Shown: piece by piece, positions 53,259 through 61,975 of the stretch
Position numbering within the stretch: the first letter of the stretch is position 1
Layout: each line of letters starts with the position of its first letter
Source: Actinoplanes xinjiangensis
GTDB taxonomy: Bacteria > Actinomycetota > Actinomycetes > Mycobacteriales > Micromonosporaceae
Reading direction: 5' to 3'
NCBI RefSeq assembly: GCF_003148685.1
Contig: NZ_QGGR01000001.1
Span: 682,001-746,000 of the forward strand
Length of the DNA: 64,000 bases
Program-made: the position numbers and the translations under genes
The notes under the pieces: generated by a model
What the model was told of the DNA's origin: nothing
The model's input: the letters and a program-made list of their open reading frames with translations, nothing else
Database searches by the model: none

Positions 53259-54836
53259 TCACGGGTGGCGCTGGGCCACCAGGACCGCGTCGTGGATGGT
53301 GATCTCGCGGCCCTCCGGGTCGGTCCCCGGGCGCGGGCGGGCCTCCGCGGTGACGACCTTCCAGCCGTCGGACGGCAGCAGGGCGGCGATCTCCTCGGCG
53401 GTGAACAGCATGTCCGGGAAGTGCATCCGGCCGACGAACGTCGCCAGGTCCGACGGGTGGTGGCCGACCACCAGCAGGGTGCCGCCCGGCGCGACGGACG
53501 CGATCAGCCGGGTGTACAGCTCCCGGCGCGGCTCCGGCGGAAGGTGCATGAACTGGGCGCTCACCAGGTCGTACCCCTGATCGGGTTGATCCTGCTGCAG
53601 GTCCGCGTGCCGGAAGGTGATCCGCTCGCCGACACCCGCCGCGGCGGCATGGCCGGCCGCCCGCTCCAGGGCGACCGTCGAGATGTCCACCCCCGTCACC
53701 TGCCAGCCCCGCTGGGCCAGCCACACCGCGTCCGCGCCCTCACCGCAGCCGACGTCCAGGGCCCGGCCCGCGGCCAGCCCACTCACCTCGGTGACCAGCA
53801 CCGGGTTGGGGCGCCCGCTCCAGATCGCGTCCCGTCCGCGGTAGCGCTCCTCCCAGGCGTCCTCGGTGAACATGGTGGCGATGCGGTCCCGGTAGGCGGC
53901 GACGGCGTCCCGGGTGTCCTCGGCGATCAGGTCCATGTTGATCGCCGCCCCCGCGGTCTGCCCGCCGGCGATCGCAACCGCCACGGTGGCGCCCAGGTTC
54001 GTCACGTTCCCGGCCACCCACACGCCCGGCACCGTGGTGGCGCCGCTCTCGTCCGCGGTGATCCGCCGGCCCAGTACGTGACCGTGCATCTCGAACGCGG
54101 CCGCCTCCAGACCCAGCGACTCCAGCACCCCGGAGCGGGCGGTGAACCGGGGCCCGGCCACCACGGCGTCCACCGCGACCACGTCGCCGCCGGCCAGCCG
54201 TACCCCGGTCAGCCGGTCCCCGGACACCTGGAGGCCCTCGATCACGCCCGGCACCACCGGGATACCGCGGGCCGCCAGCTCCTCCGACGGCCCGGCACCG
54301 AACCCGTCACCGCCGTTGAGCAGGATCAGCACGTGCGGGCTGATCTGCCGCCACATCTGCGCCTGGATCACGCTCAGCGGCCCGTTCGCGATCACCCCGA
54401 TCCGCCGGTCCCGCAGCTCCCAGCCGTGGCAGTACGGGCAGTGCGCCACGTCCCGGCCCCAGCGGTCGGCCAGTCCCGGGATCTCCGGCAGCTCGTCGAC
54501 CAGCCCGGTCGCCACCAGCAGCCGCCGGCCGCGCGCCACCCGCCCGTCGTCGAGCGTCACCCGGAACCCGTCGCCGTCGCGCACCGCCGACTCGGCCCGC
54601 CCGGACACCACCTCGGCGCCGTACCCGATGATCTCGGCCCGGCCCGCGGCCGACAGCTCCCCCGGTGGTGTGCCGTCCCGGCCCAGGATGTTGTGCATGT
54701 GCGCGGCGGGCGCATTACGCGGCTCCCCGCTGTCCACCACCAGCACCGACCGCCGCGAGCGGGCCAGCGCCAGGGCCCCGCTCAGGCCGGCCGCCCCGCC
54801 ACCGATCACCACGACGTCGTATGTCTGCTTCTCCAC
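53259..54836 (-). CDS. Fused thioredoxin-reductase-like flavoprotein and SAM-dependent methyltransferase
   Basis: The start is GTG 54836, preceded by GAGAGGAG; 525 residues. Residues 1-310 are a two-dinucleotide-binding flavoprotein: VVIGGGAAGLSGA (9-21), redox pair C133-C136 in HCPYCHGWE, and a GVWVAGNVTN FAD motif near 292. From about 335 a class I methyltransferase begins: ALDVGCGEGADAVWLAQRG with VTGVDIS, then DLVSAQFMHLP. Similar fusions are annotated in actinobacterial genomes without a known product. The oxidoreductase could generate or reduce a disulfide or quinone that the other half methylates. A divergent XRE-cupin regulator adjoins it. Confidence 0.87.
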   Translation of the reverse strand: MEKQTYDVVVIGGGAAGLSGALALARSRRSVLVVDSGEPRNAPAAHMHNILGRDGTPPGELSAAGRAEIIGYGAEVVSGRAESAVRDGDGFRVTLDDGRVARGRRLLVATGLVDELPEIPGLADRWGRDVAHCPYCHGWELRDRRIGVIANGPLSVIQAQMWRQISPHVLILLNGGDGFGAGPSEELAARGIPVVPGVIEGLQVSGDRLTGVRLAGGDVVAVDAVVAGPRFTARSGVLESLGLEAAAFEMHGHVLGRRITADESGATTVPGVWVAGNVTNLGATVAVAIAGGQTAGAAINMDLIAEDTRDAVAAYRDRIATMFTEDAWEERYRGRDAIWSGRPNPVLVTEVSGLAAGRALDVGCGEGADAVWLAQRGWQVTGVDISTVALERAAGHAAAAGVGERITFRHADLQQDQPDQGYDLVSAQFMHLPPEPRRELYTRLIASVAPGGTLLVVGHHPSDLATFVGRMHFPDMLFTAEEIAALLPSDGWKVVTAEARPRPGTDPEGREITIHDAVLVAQRHP

Positions 54837-54922
54837 CGGCGTACTCCTCTCACCCGTACCTGCCACGCCCGGTCCACTCGCCGTCCGTCTGCGCCCACGG
54901 TGCCCGCCACGTCGGCCGGGTG

Positions 54923-54947
54923 GCAACTATCGTTGCTGTTATGGCAA
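54923..54947. promoter_or_regulatory. Operator candidate overlapping the start of the XRE-cupin gene
   Basis: GCAAC-TATC-GTTGC (54923-54936), followed by GGCAA at 54943-54947, gives three phased half sites, the last covering the ATG at 54941. Autoregulation of the XRE gene and control of the divergent flavoprotein gene are likely. Confidence 0.5.
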
Positions 54948-55507
54948 AAGCCCTCACCGCTGTCGGTCCCCGGCTACGCGAACTACGACAACAGCGCGAC
55001 ATCACCCTCACCCGGCTGGCCGAGACCACCGGCATCTCGGTGAGCACCCTGTCCCGCCTCGAATCCGGCAGCCGCCGGCCCACCCTCGAACTGCTGCTGC
55101 CGCTCGCCGAGGCGTACCAGGTCACCCTCGACGAGCTGGTGGACGCGCCGGAGACCGGCGACCCACGGATCCGGGCCCGCCCCATCCAGCGCGACGGGCA
55201 CACCTTCATCCCGCTCAGCCGCCGGCCCGGCGGGCCCCAGGCCTTCAAGCAGATCCTGCCGCCCGGCACGCCGTCGTGCGGGCAGGAACAGCAGACCCAC
55301 GAGGGGTACGAGTGGCTCTACGTCCTGTCCGGTCAGGTCCGGCTGCGGCTCGGTGACCACGACCTGCTGCTCAACCCGGGCGAGGCCGCCGAGTTCGACA
55401 CCCGGCTACCGCACTCGATCGCCAACGCCGGCACCGAACCCGCCGAACTGATCAACATCTTCGGCCCCCAGGGCGAGCGCCTCCACGTCCGCGCCCGCTC
55501 CCGCTGA
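54941..55507 (+). CDS. XRE family regulator with C-terminal cupin domain
   Basis: 188 residues from ATG 54941. HTH_3 domain about 10-65 (LRELRQQRDITLTRLAETTGISVSTLSRLESGSRRPTLELL), then a cupin barrel about 105-182 (THEGYEWLYVLSGQVRLRLG, LNPGEAAEFDTRLPHSI). XRE-cupin regulators bind a small ligand or metal in the barrel. It is divergent from the flavoprotein-methyltransferase gene and probably regulates it. There is no separate ribosome site, and the operator overlaps the start, so translation may be leaderless. Confidence 0.9.
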   Translation: MAKALTAVGPRLRELRQQRDITLTRLAETTGISVSTLSRLESGSRRPTLELLLPLAEAYQVTLDELVDAPETGDPRIRARPIQRDGHTFIPLSRRPGGPQAFKQILPPGTPSCGQEQQTHEGYEWLYVLSGQVRLRLGDHDLLLNPGEAAEFDTRLPHSIANAGTEPAELINIFGPQGERLHVRARSR

Positions 55508-55512
55508 TCCCA

Positions 55513-55750
55513 CCCCGGCGCTGTCAACGGGTGACGGGACAGCGCCCCTCCCCGGCCGCGCACGCTCCCGCCGCACTCATCACGGCGCGGTGAACGGGTG
55601 ACGGGATAGCGGCCCTCCCCGGCCGCGCACGCTCCCGCTGCACTCACCACGGCGCGGTCAGCGGATTGCGGAGCGGCCGTCCCTCCGCGCCCGCTCGACC
55701 CGCCACGGCGCGGTCAGCGGGTGACGGGATTGCGGAGGGGGCGGCCCTCC
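55513..55750. repeat. Tandem degenerate copies of the 3' end of the hydroxyacid dehydrogenase gene
   Basis: Four related units fill the gap between two convergent stops: about 55513-55579, 55580-55646, 55647-55702, and the gene's own end from 55703. Each has CACGGCGCGGT..GCGGGTGACGGGAT or a shortened form, which in the gene encodes the final PVTR, the stop and what follows. The two most distal units are very alike (also sharing CCGGCCGCGCACGCTCCCGC), while the middle one has lost about ten bases. Several units keep a TGA at or near the duplicated stop. Confidence 0.85.
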
Positions 55751-56655
55751 CGGTAGGCGGCGATGTTCTCGCTGAGCAGCGCGGACGCGCCCTCCGGTCG
55801 TCCGCCGGCGGCATGCGGGGTGATGATCACGTTCGGTTCGTCCCAGAGACCGGACGTGGCCGGGAGCGGCTCGGTCTCGAAGACGTCGAGGGCCGCGCCC
55901 GCCAGCCGCCCGGAACGGATCGCGGCGAGCAGGGCGGCCTCGTCGAGGGTGGCCCCGCGCCCGACGTTCACCACCCAGGCGTGGGCGGGCAGCTGGTCGA
56001 ACACCGCCGCGCCGACGGCCCGCTCGGTCGACGGGGTGGCCGGCAGGATGTTGATCAACAGGTCCGTGGTCGGCAGCAGATCCGGCAGCTCGGCGGCGGT
56101 GACGACCGGGAAGCCGTGCCGCTCCCCGGCATGCTGCGCCACGCCGGTGACGTTCGCCCCGAGGGCGGCGAGCAGCGGTGCGAGCCGGGCGGCGATACCG
56201 CCGAAGCCCCAGACGACCACGTCGGCGTCACCGAGCGTACGGAACGATCCGCTCTCCCGGACCGGCTGGAGCCCGCCGAGTTCACCCGCCCAGCGCCGCC
56301 CGATCTGCGCCCGGACCAGCAGGTTCAGCCGCCGGGCCGCGGCCAGCACGAGCCCGAGGGTGTGCTCGGCCACGGTCCGGTCGTGCAGCCCGAGCCCCGC
56401 CGTCACGACGACGTCCGCGGCGAACCCGGCGCTCAGCACCGCGTCCGGCCCCGCGGCGAGCGTCTGCACCCACCGGAGCGACCCCAGCCGGCGGGCCGCA
56501 TCGGCCAGGTTGTCCGCCGTGTTGCCCCAGACCACCATCACCTCGGCGTCGGTGTGCTCGTCCGGCACCGGCGCCTGCACGTCATAGACGACCGTCTGAA
56601 CACCGGCGGGCAGTTCCGGATCGAGCGCGAGGGAACCGGGCAGCAGAACCTTCAT
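55714..56655 (-). CDS. D-isomer-specific 2-hydroxyacid dehydrogenase
   Basis: A 313-residue NAD(P)-dependent enzyme. The nucleotide-binding motif is VVWGFGGIAARLAPLLAALG (near 145); the catalytic residues lie in VVNVGRGATLDE (Arg near 231), ALDVFETEPLP (Glu near 260) and VIITPHAAGG (His near 279). Family members reduce 2-oxo acids such as glyoxylate, hydroxypyruvate or phosphoglycerate; the substrate is not evident here. The 3' end of the gene has been copied in tandem downstream. Confidence 0.9.
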   Translation of the reverse strand: MKVLLPGSLALDPELPAGVQTVVYDVQAPVPDEHTDAEVMVVWGNTADNLADAARRLGSLRWVQTLAAGPDAVLSAGFAADVVVTAGLGLHDRTVAEHTLGLVLAAARRLNLLVRAQIGRRWAGELGGLQPVRESGSFRTLGDADVVVWGFGGIAARLAPLLAALGANVTGVAQHAGERHGFPVVTAAELPDLLPTTDLLINILPATPSTERAVGAAVFDQLPAHAWVVNVGRGATLDEAALLAAIRSGRLAGAALDVFETEPLPATSGLWDEPNVIITPHAAGGRPEGASALLSENIAAYREGRPLRNPVTR

Positions 56656-57170
56656 GCCGGCCAGCCTGCCATCCCCACCGCCACAGCGGGAGATCGACCG
56701 ACCGCGAAGATCAACGCCGCCCGATTCCCCGCAACTGCCGTTCCCGCTACGCCCGCCGCTCCGGCTGCGCCCGCCGATCCCGCGGTGCCGCCGTTCGCGC
56801 CTGCCTGCCGTAGTGCCGTTCGCGCCGTTCCCGCGGTTTCCGCGGTGCCGCCGTTCCCGCCGCTCCGCCCTTCCCGCCGCTCCGCCCTTCCCGCCGCTCC
56901 CGCCGGGATGATCGACACGCCGCCGGTCGCCGACGACAGCGCGGGCGACGTTGGTCAGCGCACACGATCATTGAACGTGAGCGGCCACTTGCGTCATGGC
57001 ACATGCGGACGCACACAATCCGGGGATTGTGTGCGTCCAGCCGGGTCATGACAACGACAGCAGCCCGCACAACCGTTATGTGTGCTCCCGTCGCCGCTCG
57101 CAGACCACTGTCCCGGACGATGCAACCGATACGTGTTGCTCGGCGATCACCCGGCCAGGCAGGATTCGGT
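56656..57170. other. Non-coding gap with low-complexity C-rich DNA and a long palindrome
   Basis: No ORF here resembles a protein. The stretch about 56736-56911 is built of imperfect CCGTTCCCGC / CCGCTCCGCC repeats and reads in any frame as low-complexity Gly/Ala/Arg or Pro/Arg/Ser. It is followed by AT-richer DNA containing a 32-nt perfect palindrome (57007-57038). I see no clear promoter for either flanking gene, both of which are on the minus strand. Confidence 0.6.
57007..57038. repeat. 32-nt perfect palindrome
   Basis: GGACGCACACAATCC (57007-57021), GG, GGATTGTGTGCGTCC (57024-57038). It lies 132 bp downstream of the glycosyltransferase stop is not the case; rather, reading the minus strand, it sits past the hydroxyacid dehydrogenase start and 132 bp beyond the glycosyltransferase's 3' end. 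It could be a terminator for that gene without a T-tract, or a regulator site for the dehydrogenase. Confidence 0.75.
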
Positions 57171-58688
57171 CTAGTTCTTCTCGTAGAGGGCGATCGTCGC
57201 GCTCTTCGGCTGCCAGAAACCGACCCGCCGGTAACCCGACGTGATCAACGGCTTCAGATCGGGCCGCGCGGTGAGCGGTTCGGCGCGCCGGTCGGCGATG
57301 ACGAGCCAGATCCGTGGGGCGCCGGTGACCCGGGGTACGGGGTCCGGGTATTCGTGGGCGATCAGCCATCCGGTCCGGGCGGACGGCACCTCGACCAGCA
57401 CGTCAGCCGGCGCGGCGGGCTGACGGCGCAGGTAGTAGCTGGTCCCGGCACGGATCGCCCGGTTGCGGTCGGGATAGACGACGACGTCACCGGGTCGTAC
57501 GTCCGCGCCGATGATCTTCGCGATGGTGCGGTAGTCGGGGCCGTTCTTGGCGGTGGCACCGCGGACGGCCAGTTCGCCGGGCACGGCGGCGAACGCGACG
57601 ATCAGGATCACGGCGACGGCACGGGTGATCGCCCAGCGGGACCGGACATCGAGCAGGGCCGCGGCGGCGAGCAGGGCCACCGGTGCGAGGACGATCAGCA
57701 GGTACCGGGCCACCCACATCGGGGAGATCAGCGCGGACACGGCGGCCACGGTGACGAGCGGGACGACGGCGTAGACGGCGATCGGGACCAACTGCCGGGC
57801 GGGCCGCCACACGGCCAGGGCGGCGAGGCCGATCAGCAGCCAGGCGACCTCGCGGGAGCCGGCGATCTCGCCGGGCATGGCGTAGATCCGTTGCGGGTTG
57901 ATCGGCGCGACCCAGTGCAGTTGGGTGTCCTCCTGGGTGGTGCCGAGGTAGGCGATCGGCAGTACGGGCAGGATCGCCACGCCGGTGACGATCGCCCACG
58001 TCGGTAGCCGGTGTCGCGCATGGACGGCGAGCCAGGCGGCGTGCGCGGCGAGGGTGGTGAGGGCGATCAGGTGGGAGAGGCCGAGCAGCAGGACGCTCAG
58101 GCCGTACCAGATCCATCGCAGGCGCCCGCCCCGCTGGACCGCCTCGATCAGCAGGAGCAGCGCGAGGACCGCGAAGAAGCAGGCGAACGCGTAGGGGCGC
58201 GCCTCGGCCGCGTACCGCGAGGTGTTCGGTACGAAGCACAGGAGCAGCCCGGCGACCACCCCGGTGGCCGGGGTGAACAGCCGTCGGCCGAGTTCGGCGG
58301 TGATCGTGACGGCGCCGGCCATCGCGAGGATCGACGGGAGCCGCAGCGCCACCTCGGAGGTGCCGGCCAGGGCTGTCCAGAAGTGCAGGAACAGGTAGTA
58401 CGGGCCGAACACGGCGTCGATGTTGGGGATGACGTCGAGGATCTGCGGCACCGACCGCGAGGCGACCTCGGCGGAGGTGACCTCGTCCCAGCTGAGGACC
58501 GGCCGGCCGGCGCCGACCAGGGCGATGGCGAGCATCAGCAGACCGGGCAGGAGCGGAAGCAGCCGGCGTACGTCGCGCCGCGGTGCCGGGGCGGGAGTGG
58601 GTGGGGCGGCGGCCGGTGGTTCGTCCACCGGTTTCCGGGGCGCCGGCGCTGTCCCTGACCTGGTCGTGGTCGGCGTCTTACCCACCAT
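57171..58688 (-). CDS. Membrane glycosyltransferase, GT39/PMT-like (GT-C fold)
   Basis: A 505-residue membrane protein: a Pro/Ala-rich cytoplasmic N-terminus (1-40), about eleven TM helices and a C-terminal soluble part (about 395-505). The first loop has LSWDEVTSAEVASRS with D68 in the position of the catalytic aspartate of GT-C enzymes, then GPYYLFLHFWTAL and RLPSILA, typical of ArnT/PMT-like transferases using polyprenyl-phosphate sugars. It would transfer a sugar outside the membrane to lipid, polymer or protein; acceptor unknown. Confidence 0.85.
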   Translation of the reverse strand: MVGKTPTTTRSGTAPAPRKPVDEPPAAAPPTPAPAPRRDVRRLLPLLPGLLMLAIALVGAGRPVLSWDEVTSAEVASRSVPQILDVIPNIDAVFGPYYLFLHFWTALAGTSEVALRLPSILAMAGAVTITAELGRRLFTPATGVVAGLLLCFVPNTSRYAAEARPYAFACFFAVLALLLLIEAVQRGGRLRWIWYGLSVLLLGLSHLIALTTLAAHAAWLAVHARHRLPTWAIVTGVAILPVLPIAYLGTTQEDTQLHWVAPINPQRIYAMPGEIAGSREVAWLLIGLAALAVWRPARQLVPIAVYAVVPLVTVAAVSALISPMWVARYLLIVLAPVALLAAAALLDVRSRWAITRAVAVILIVAFAAVPGELAVRGATAKNGPDYRTIAKIIGADVRPGDVVVYPDRNRAIRAGTSYYLRRQPAAPADVLVEVPSARTGWLIAHEYPDPVPRVTGAPRIWLVIADRRAEPLTARPDLKPLITSGYRRVGFWQPKSATIALYEKN

Positions 58689-58886
58689 CCCGTCACCCCC
58701 GCGGTGTTCGGCCTGTCTGCGCCCCTGACCCGGCGGACATCACAGGTGACCGGGGCTGGTCCCGATTCGCCGGGCCCGCGTTCCCCACCCTGGCCCGTAC
58801 AAAACCCTCGGACATCCACCTTTCAGCCGCATTGGCACGTTCACGTGAGGTCATCGCGCGATGCGACGCAACCGACAAAAGGCCAT

Positions 58887-59612
58887 CTACGGTACGGCCG
58901 GAGGCCCGGCCCAGGCGGCGATGAGGCGATCCCGTTCCGCCGCCGCACCGATGGCGGGGCGCAGTTCGGGCCGGTGGGCGTACTCGTGGATGACCCGGGA
59001 CAGGAAGACCGGATCGTTGCCGGGGACCGGCAGCAGGGGTCCGTACACCCGCCATCCGGTCTTGCGGACCGCCCCCGGGGCCGAACAGGTCAGGAGAAGG
59101 CGGTTGCGCCCGTAGGCGACAGCCGGATAGTCGACACCGGCGAACGCCTCCCACGGCACGAACAACGTGCCGAAGGTCCGGACGTCCTCGATGCCGTCGG
59201 GCCGTAGCCGTACCCCGGCCGGACGCAGGACCTGCACCCCGCCCACGGCGGTGGCCCCGATCGCGACGAGGCCGACGACCAGGGCCACACTTCCGCTCTC
59301 GTCGCCCCGGGCGATGCCCACACCGAACTCCACCAGCTGACTGATGGCCAGGAATATGCAACCGCCGAGGCTGAACAGGTTCACGACGTGGTTGGTGAGG
59401 TCGAAGGCACGGGGCTCGTCCCGGACCGTCAGGTTCGCCGGGTGGAACCGATAGTCGGCGAGGATTACGAGCCCGACCACCGCGACCAGGACCACTGAAC
59501 TGACGATGCGGTCTTCCCTGTCCAGCAGCCCGACAGCGGTAGCGAGCGCCAGGCAGACCAGCAGAAAACTGGTCGGATGCCGCCCCACCTGCGTGAACAG
59601 CTTGTTGAGCAC
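58887..59612 (-). CDS. Hypothetical membrane protein with C-terminal PH-like domain
   Basis: I do not recognise this 241-residue protein by name. It has four hydrophobic segments (about 14-30, 37-52, 78-96 and 108-127) and a soluble C-terminal half in which VRLRPDGIEDVRTFGTLFVPWEAFAGV resembles bacterial PH-like domains. A basic/acidic tail follows. It is preceded by PhoX on the same strand but 64 bp downstream of that gene's stop, so co-transcription is possible. The 198-bp gap 58689-58886 beyond it contains only an AT-richer stretch with a TCGCGCGA palindrome. Confidence 0.65.
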   Translation of the reverse strand: MLNKLFTQVGRHPTSFLLVCLALATAVGLLDREDRIVSSVVLVAVVGLVILADYRFHPANLTVRDEPRAFDLTNHVVNLFSLGGCIFLAISQLVEFGVGIARGDESGSVALVVGLVAIGATAVGGVQVLRPAGVRLRPDGIEDVRTFGTLFVPWEAFAGVDYPAVAYGRNRLLLTCSAPGAVRKTGWRVYGPLLPVPGNDPVFLSRVIHEYAHRPELRPAIGAAAERDRLIAAWAGPPAVP

Positions 59613-59676
59613 GGCGTCATGGTAGGCCGGACAGGCCGGGAGCGGCCGCGGTTCGACCGCGGCCGCTCACCGGGTG

Positions 59677-61785
59677 TCAGCTGCCGATCGGGCCGCCGTC
59701 CTTGCGCCAGGTGACGACGACGCCGGGCTTGGCGAAGTCGCCGTCGGGCCAGACCGAGGCCGGCTTGTCGAGCGAGGCGCCGGCGATCTCGCCCGGGTGC
59801 TGGACCGCGACGAAGACGGACCGGTCGTCGGAGGTGATGAACGGCCCGCAGGTCTCGGCACCCTTGGGCACGGTCAGGAACTGGCGCAGGTGGCCGCGCT
59901 CCTTGCCCTCGATCGGCGTGGCGAACAGGCCGTCGTTGCTGCCCAGGGCGTTGCCGTCGGTGGAGATCCACAGGTTGCCGGCGCTGTCGAAGGCGACGTT
60001 GTCGGGGCAGGAGATCGGGGACACCGCCTCCTTGTCGTACCCGCCGAAGTAGGTGTCGGCGGCCTTCGGGTCGCCGCACACGATCGGCAGCTGCCAGGTG
60101 AAGCCGGTGCCGGTGTGGTCGCCGCGGTCCTCGGTGATCTCGAAGATGTGGCCGTGCTTGTTGGCGTTGCGCGGGTTGGCCTCGTCCGCCTTGGCGTTGG
60201 TGCCGACACCGCGGTTGGTGTTGTTGGTCATCGCCGCGTAGATCTTGCCGGTACGCAGGCTCGGCTGGACGTCCTCGGGGCGGTCCATCTTGGTGGCGCC
60301 GACAGCGTCCCCGGCGAGCCGGGTGAAGGTGAGCACGTCGACGGCGGTCATACCGGGCACGAACGAGGTGTTGCCGGAGACCAGCTTGATCCACTGGCCC
60401 TTGCCGTCGAACCGGCCGTCGGCGGGCGGCTTGCCGGTGCCGTCGATCTCGGTGGGGTCGCTGTCGCCGGTGACCTTGGCGACGTAGAGCGTGCCCGACT
60501 CGAGCAGGGTCAGGTTGTGCCGGCGCGCCCACGGGGAGTCGCTGTCGATGTACTTCTTGTCCGAGACGAACTTGTACAGGTAGTCGAAGCGCTCGTCGTC
60601 ACCCATGTACGCGACGACCTTGCCGTTCTTGGCGACGATGACGTTCGCGCCCTCGTGCTTGAAGCGGCCCAGCGCGGTGTGCTTGCGCGGGCGGCCCTCG
60701 GGGTCGAACGGGTCGACCTCGACGATCCAGCCGAACCGGTTCGCCTCGTTGGGGTGCCGGGCCAGGTCGAAGCGCTCCTGGGCCCGGTCCCACTTGCGGC
60801 TGTCGCTGGGGTAACGGGCCGTGGTGGAGATGCCGTAGCGGTTGAGCTTCGGCTTGACGTCGGCCGCGACCGCGTCGCCGCCGACGAAGTACTGGTTGAA
60901 GTTCTCCTCACCGGACAGCACGGTGCCCCACGGGGTGACGCCGCCGGCGCAGTTGTTCAGCGTGCCGATGACGATCCGGCCGGACGGGTCGGCGGCGGTC
61001 CGCACCACGGCGGAGCCGGCGACCGGGCCGGTCAGCTGGAACTCGGTGGCCAGCGCCGTGATCCGGCGGTTGTACCGCAGCCGGCGGCTCTTGACGGGCT
61101 TCCAGTCACCGGTGCGCCCGACGCGCTCGATCTCCACGACGGAGAGGCCGTGCGCCGCCATCGCGACCTTCAGCTGCTCGACGCTGAGGGCGTCCATGGT
61201 GGTGAAGCCGCGGAACATCAGGTTCTCGTTGGTGTACTCGTGGTTGACCACGAGCAGGGCCCGGTCACCGCCACAGCCCGGGATCGGGAGGACCCCGACG
61301 AAGTCGTTGTTGTAGCCGAACTGCCGGGACTGGGCGGCCGCCGTCTGGTTGTCCACGTCGAACGCGGGCGCGCCGGGCACCACCGGGTCGCCCCAGCGGA
61401 TCACCACGGACGAGCGGTACCCGGCCGGGATGCTGACCTGGTCCAGAGTGTTCGGGGCGACGGTCTCGAAGCTGAGCCGGCCGGCCCGGTGCGGGCGGTG
61501 GCCGTGTTCCCGAGCGCCACCGAGGGCCGGGGCGGCCGCGGCGGGCGAGGCGGCCGCCAGCGCGGAGCCGCCGAAGCCGAGCACCATGGCGCCGACGGCG
61601 CCGGCGCGGACCACACCACGGCGGGTCATCTCGGCGTTGACGACGTCACCCAGGTACGGGTTGCCCGACTCGTTCGGGGCGGGGTGGTCACAGGCGTTGC
61701 CACAGCGGTACAGACAGGTCATCGCGTCGCGACTACCGCCACTGTGTCCCAGCAGCGGCAGCAGTCGGCGATTGAGGTCCGGCAT
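59677..61785 (-). CDS. phoX: Alkaline phosphatase PhoX family (DUF839)
   Basis: A 702-residue protein. An unusual leader (MPDLNRRLLPLLGHSGGSRDAMTCL with Cys pairs) precedes a Tat motif TRRGVVRAGAVG near 54 and a hydrophobic stretch. The catalytic barrel follows, with PhoX signatures PIPGCGGDRALLVVNHEYTNE near 176, NNCAGGVTPWGTVLSGEENFNQYF near 275 and RPEDVQPS near 490. PhoX enzymes need Ca/Fe and release phosphate from many esters outside the cell. A PHO-box-like repeat lies about 96 bp upstream, so it should be induced by phosphate starvation. Confidence 0.93.
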   Translation of the reverse strand: MPDLNRRLLPLLGHSGGSRDAMTCLYRCGNACDHPAPNESGNPYLGDVVNAEMTRRGVVRAGAVGAMVLGFGGSALAAASPAAAAPALGGAREHGHRPHRAGRLSFETVAPNTLDQVSIPAGYRSSVVIRWGDPVVPGAPAFDVDNQTAAAQSRQFGYNNDFVGVLPIPGCGGDRALLVVNHEYTNENLMFRGFTTMDALSVEQLKVAMAAHGLSVVEIERVGRTGDWKPVKSRRLRYNRRITALATEFQLTGPVAGSAVVRTAADPSGRIVIGTLNNCAGGVTPWGTVLSGEENFNQYFVGGDAVAADVKPKLNRYGISTTARYPSDSRKWDRAQERFDLARHPNEANRFGWIVEVDPFDPEGRPRKHTALGRFKHEGANVIVAKNGKVVAYMGDDERFDYLYKFVSDKKYIDSDSPWARRHNLTLLESGTLYVAKVTGDSDPTEIDGTGKPPADGRFDGKGQWIKLVSGNTSFVPGMTAVDVLTFTRLAGDAVGATKMDRPEDVQPSLRTGKIYAAMTNNTNRGVGTNAKADEANPRNANKHGHIFEITEDRGDHTGTGFTWQLPIVCGDPKAADTYFGGYDKEAVSPISCPDNVAFDSAGNLWISTDGNALGSNDGLFATPIEGKERGHLRQFLTVPKGAETCGPFITSDDRSVFVAVQHPGEIAGASLDKPASVWPDGDFAKPGVVVTWRKDGGPIGS

Positions 61786-61880
61786 CGGTTCGTTCTCCTC
61801 GGTCTCTCGTCACCTTGCGATGACGGGCTGAGCGGACGCTAAAAGCCCAGGTCGACGGCGACCACCACGACCTGGTGGAG

Positions 61881-61902
61881 CGAAGGTGAACTGGCTATGA
61901 AC
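61881..61902 (-). promoter_or_regulatory. PHO box upstream of phoX
   Basis: On the minus strand, GTTCATAGCCA and GTTCACCTTCG are two abutting 11-nt direct repeats (61892-61902 and 61881-61891); a weaker third unit, CTCCACCAGGT, follows. Eleven-base GTTCA-type repeats are the recognised PhoP-binding unit in actinomycetes. The site lies 96 bp before the phoX start. An overlapping palindrome, TATGAACGT-N5-ACGTTCATA (61896-61918), is also present. Confidence 0.7.
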
Positions 61903-61934
61903 GTACGTCACGTTCATACGGCCGACCCGGAGTG

Positions 61935-61946
61935 GTTAGCGCTAAC
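61935..61946. promoter_or_regulatory. LacI-family operator candidate
   Basis: GTTAGCGCTAAC is a perfect 12-bp palindrome with the central CG typical of LacI/GalR-family operators. It lies 143 bp before the arabinofuranosidase start in the phoX/arabinofuranosidase divergent region. No LacI gene is in the window. Confidence 0.6.
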
Positions 61947-61975
61947 AAAAATGACTCTCCTGGGGTTTCAGCGCT

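Noticed and set aside
56652..56918. Possible small Gly/Ala-rich protein on the minus strand
   Set aside because: Composition reflects the CCGTTCCCGC-type DNA repeat; no start signal or conserved motif.
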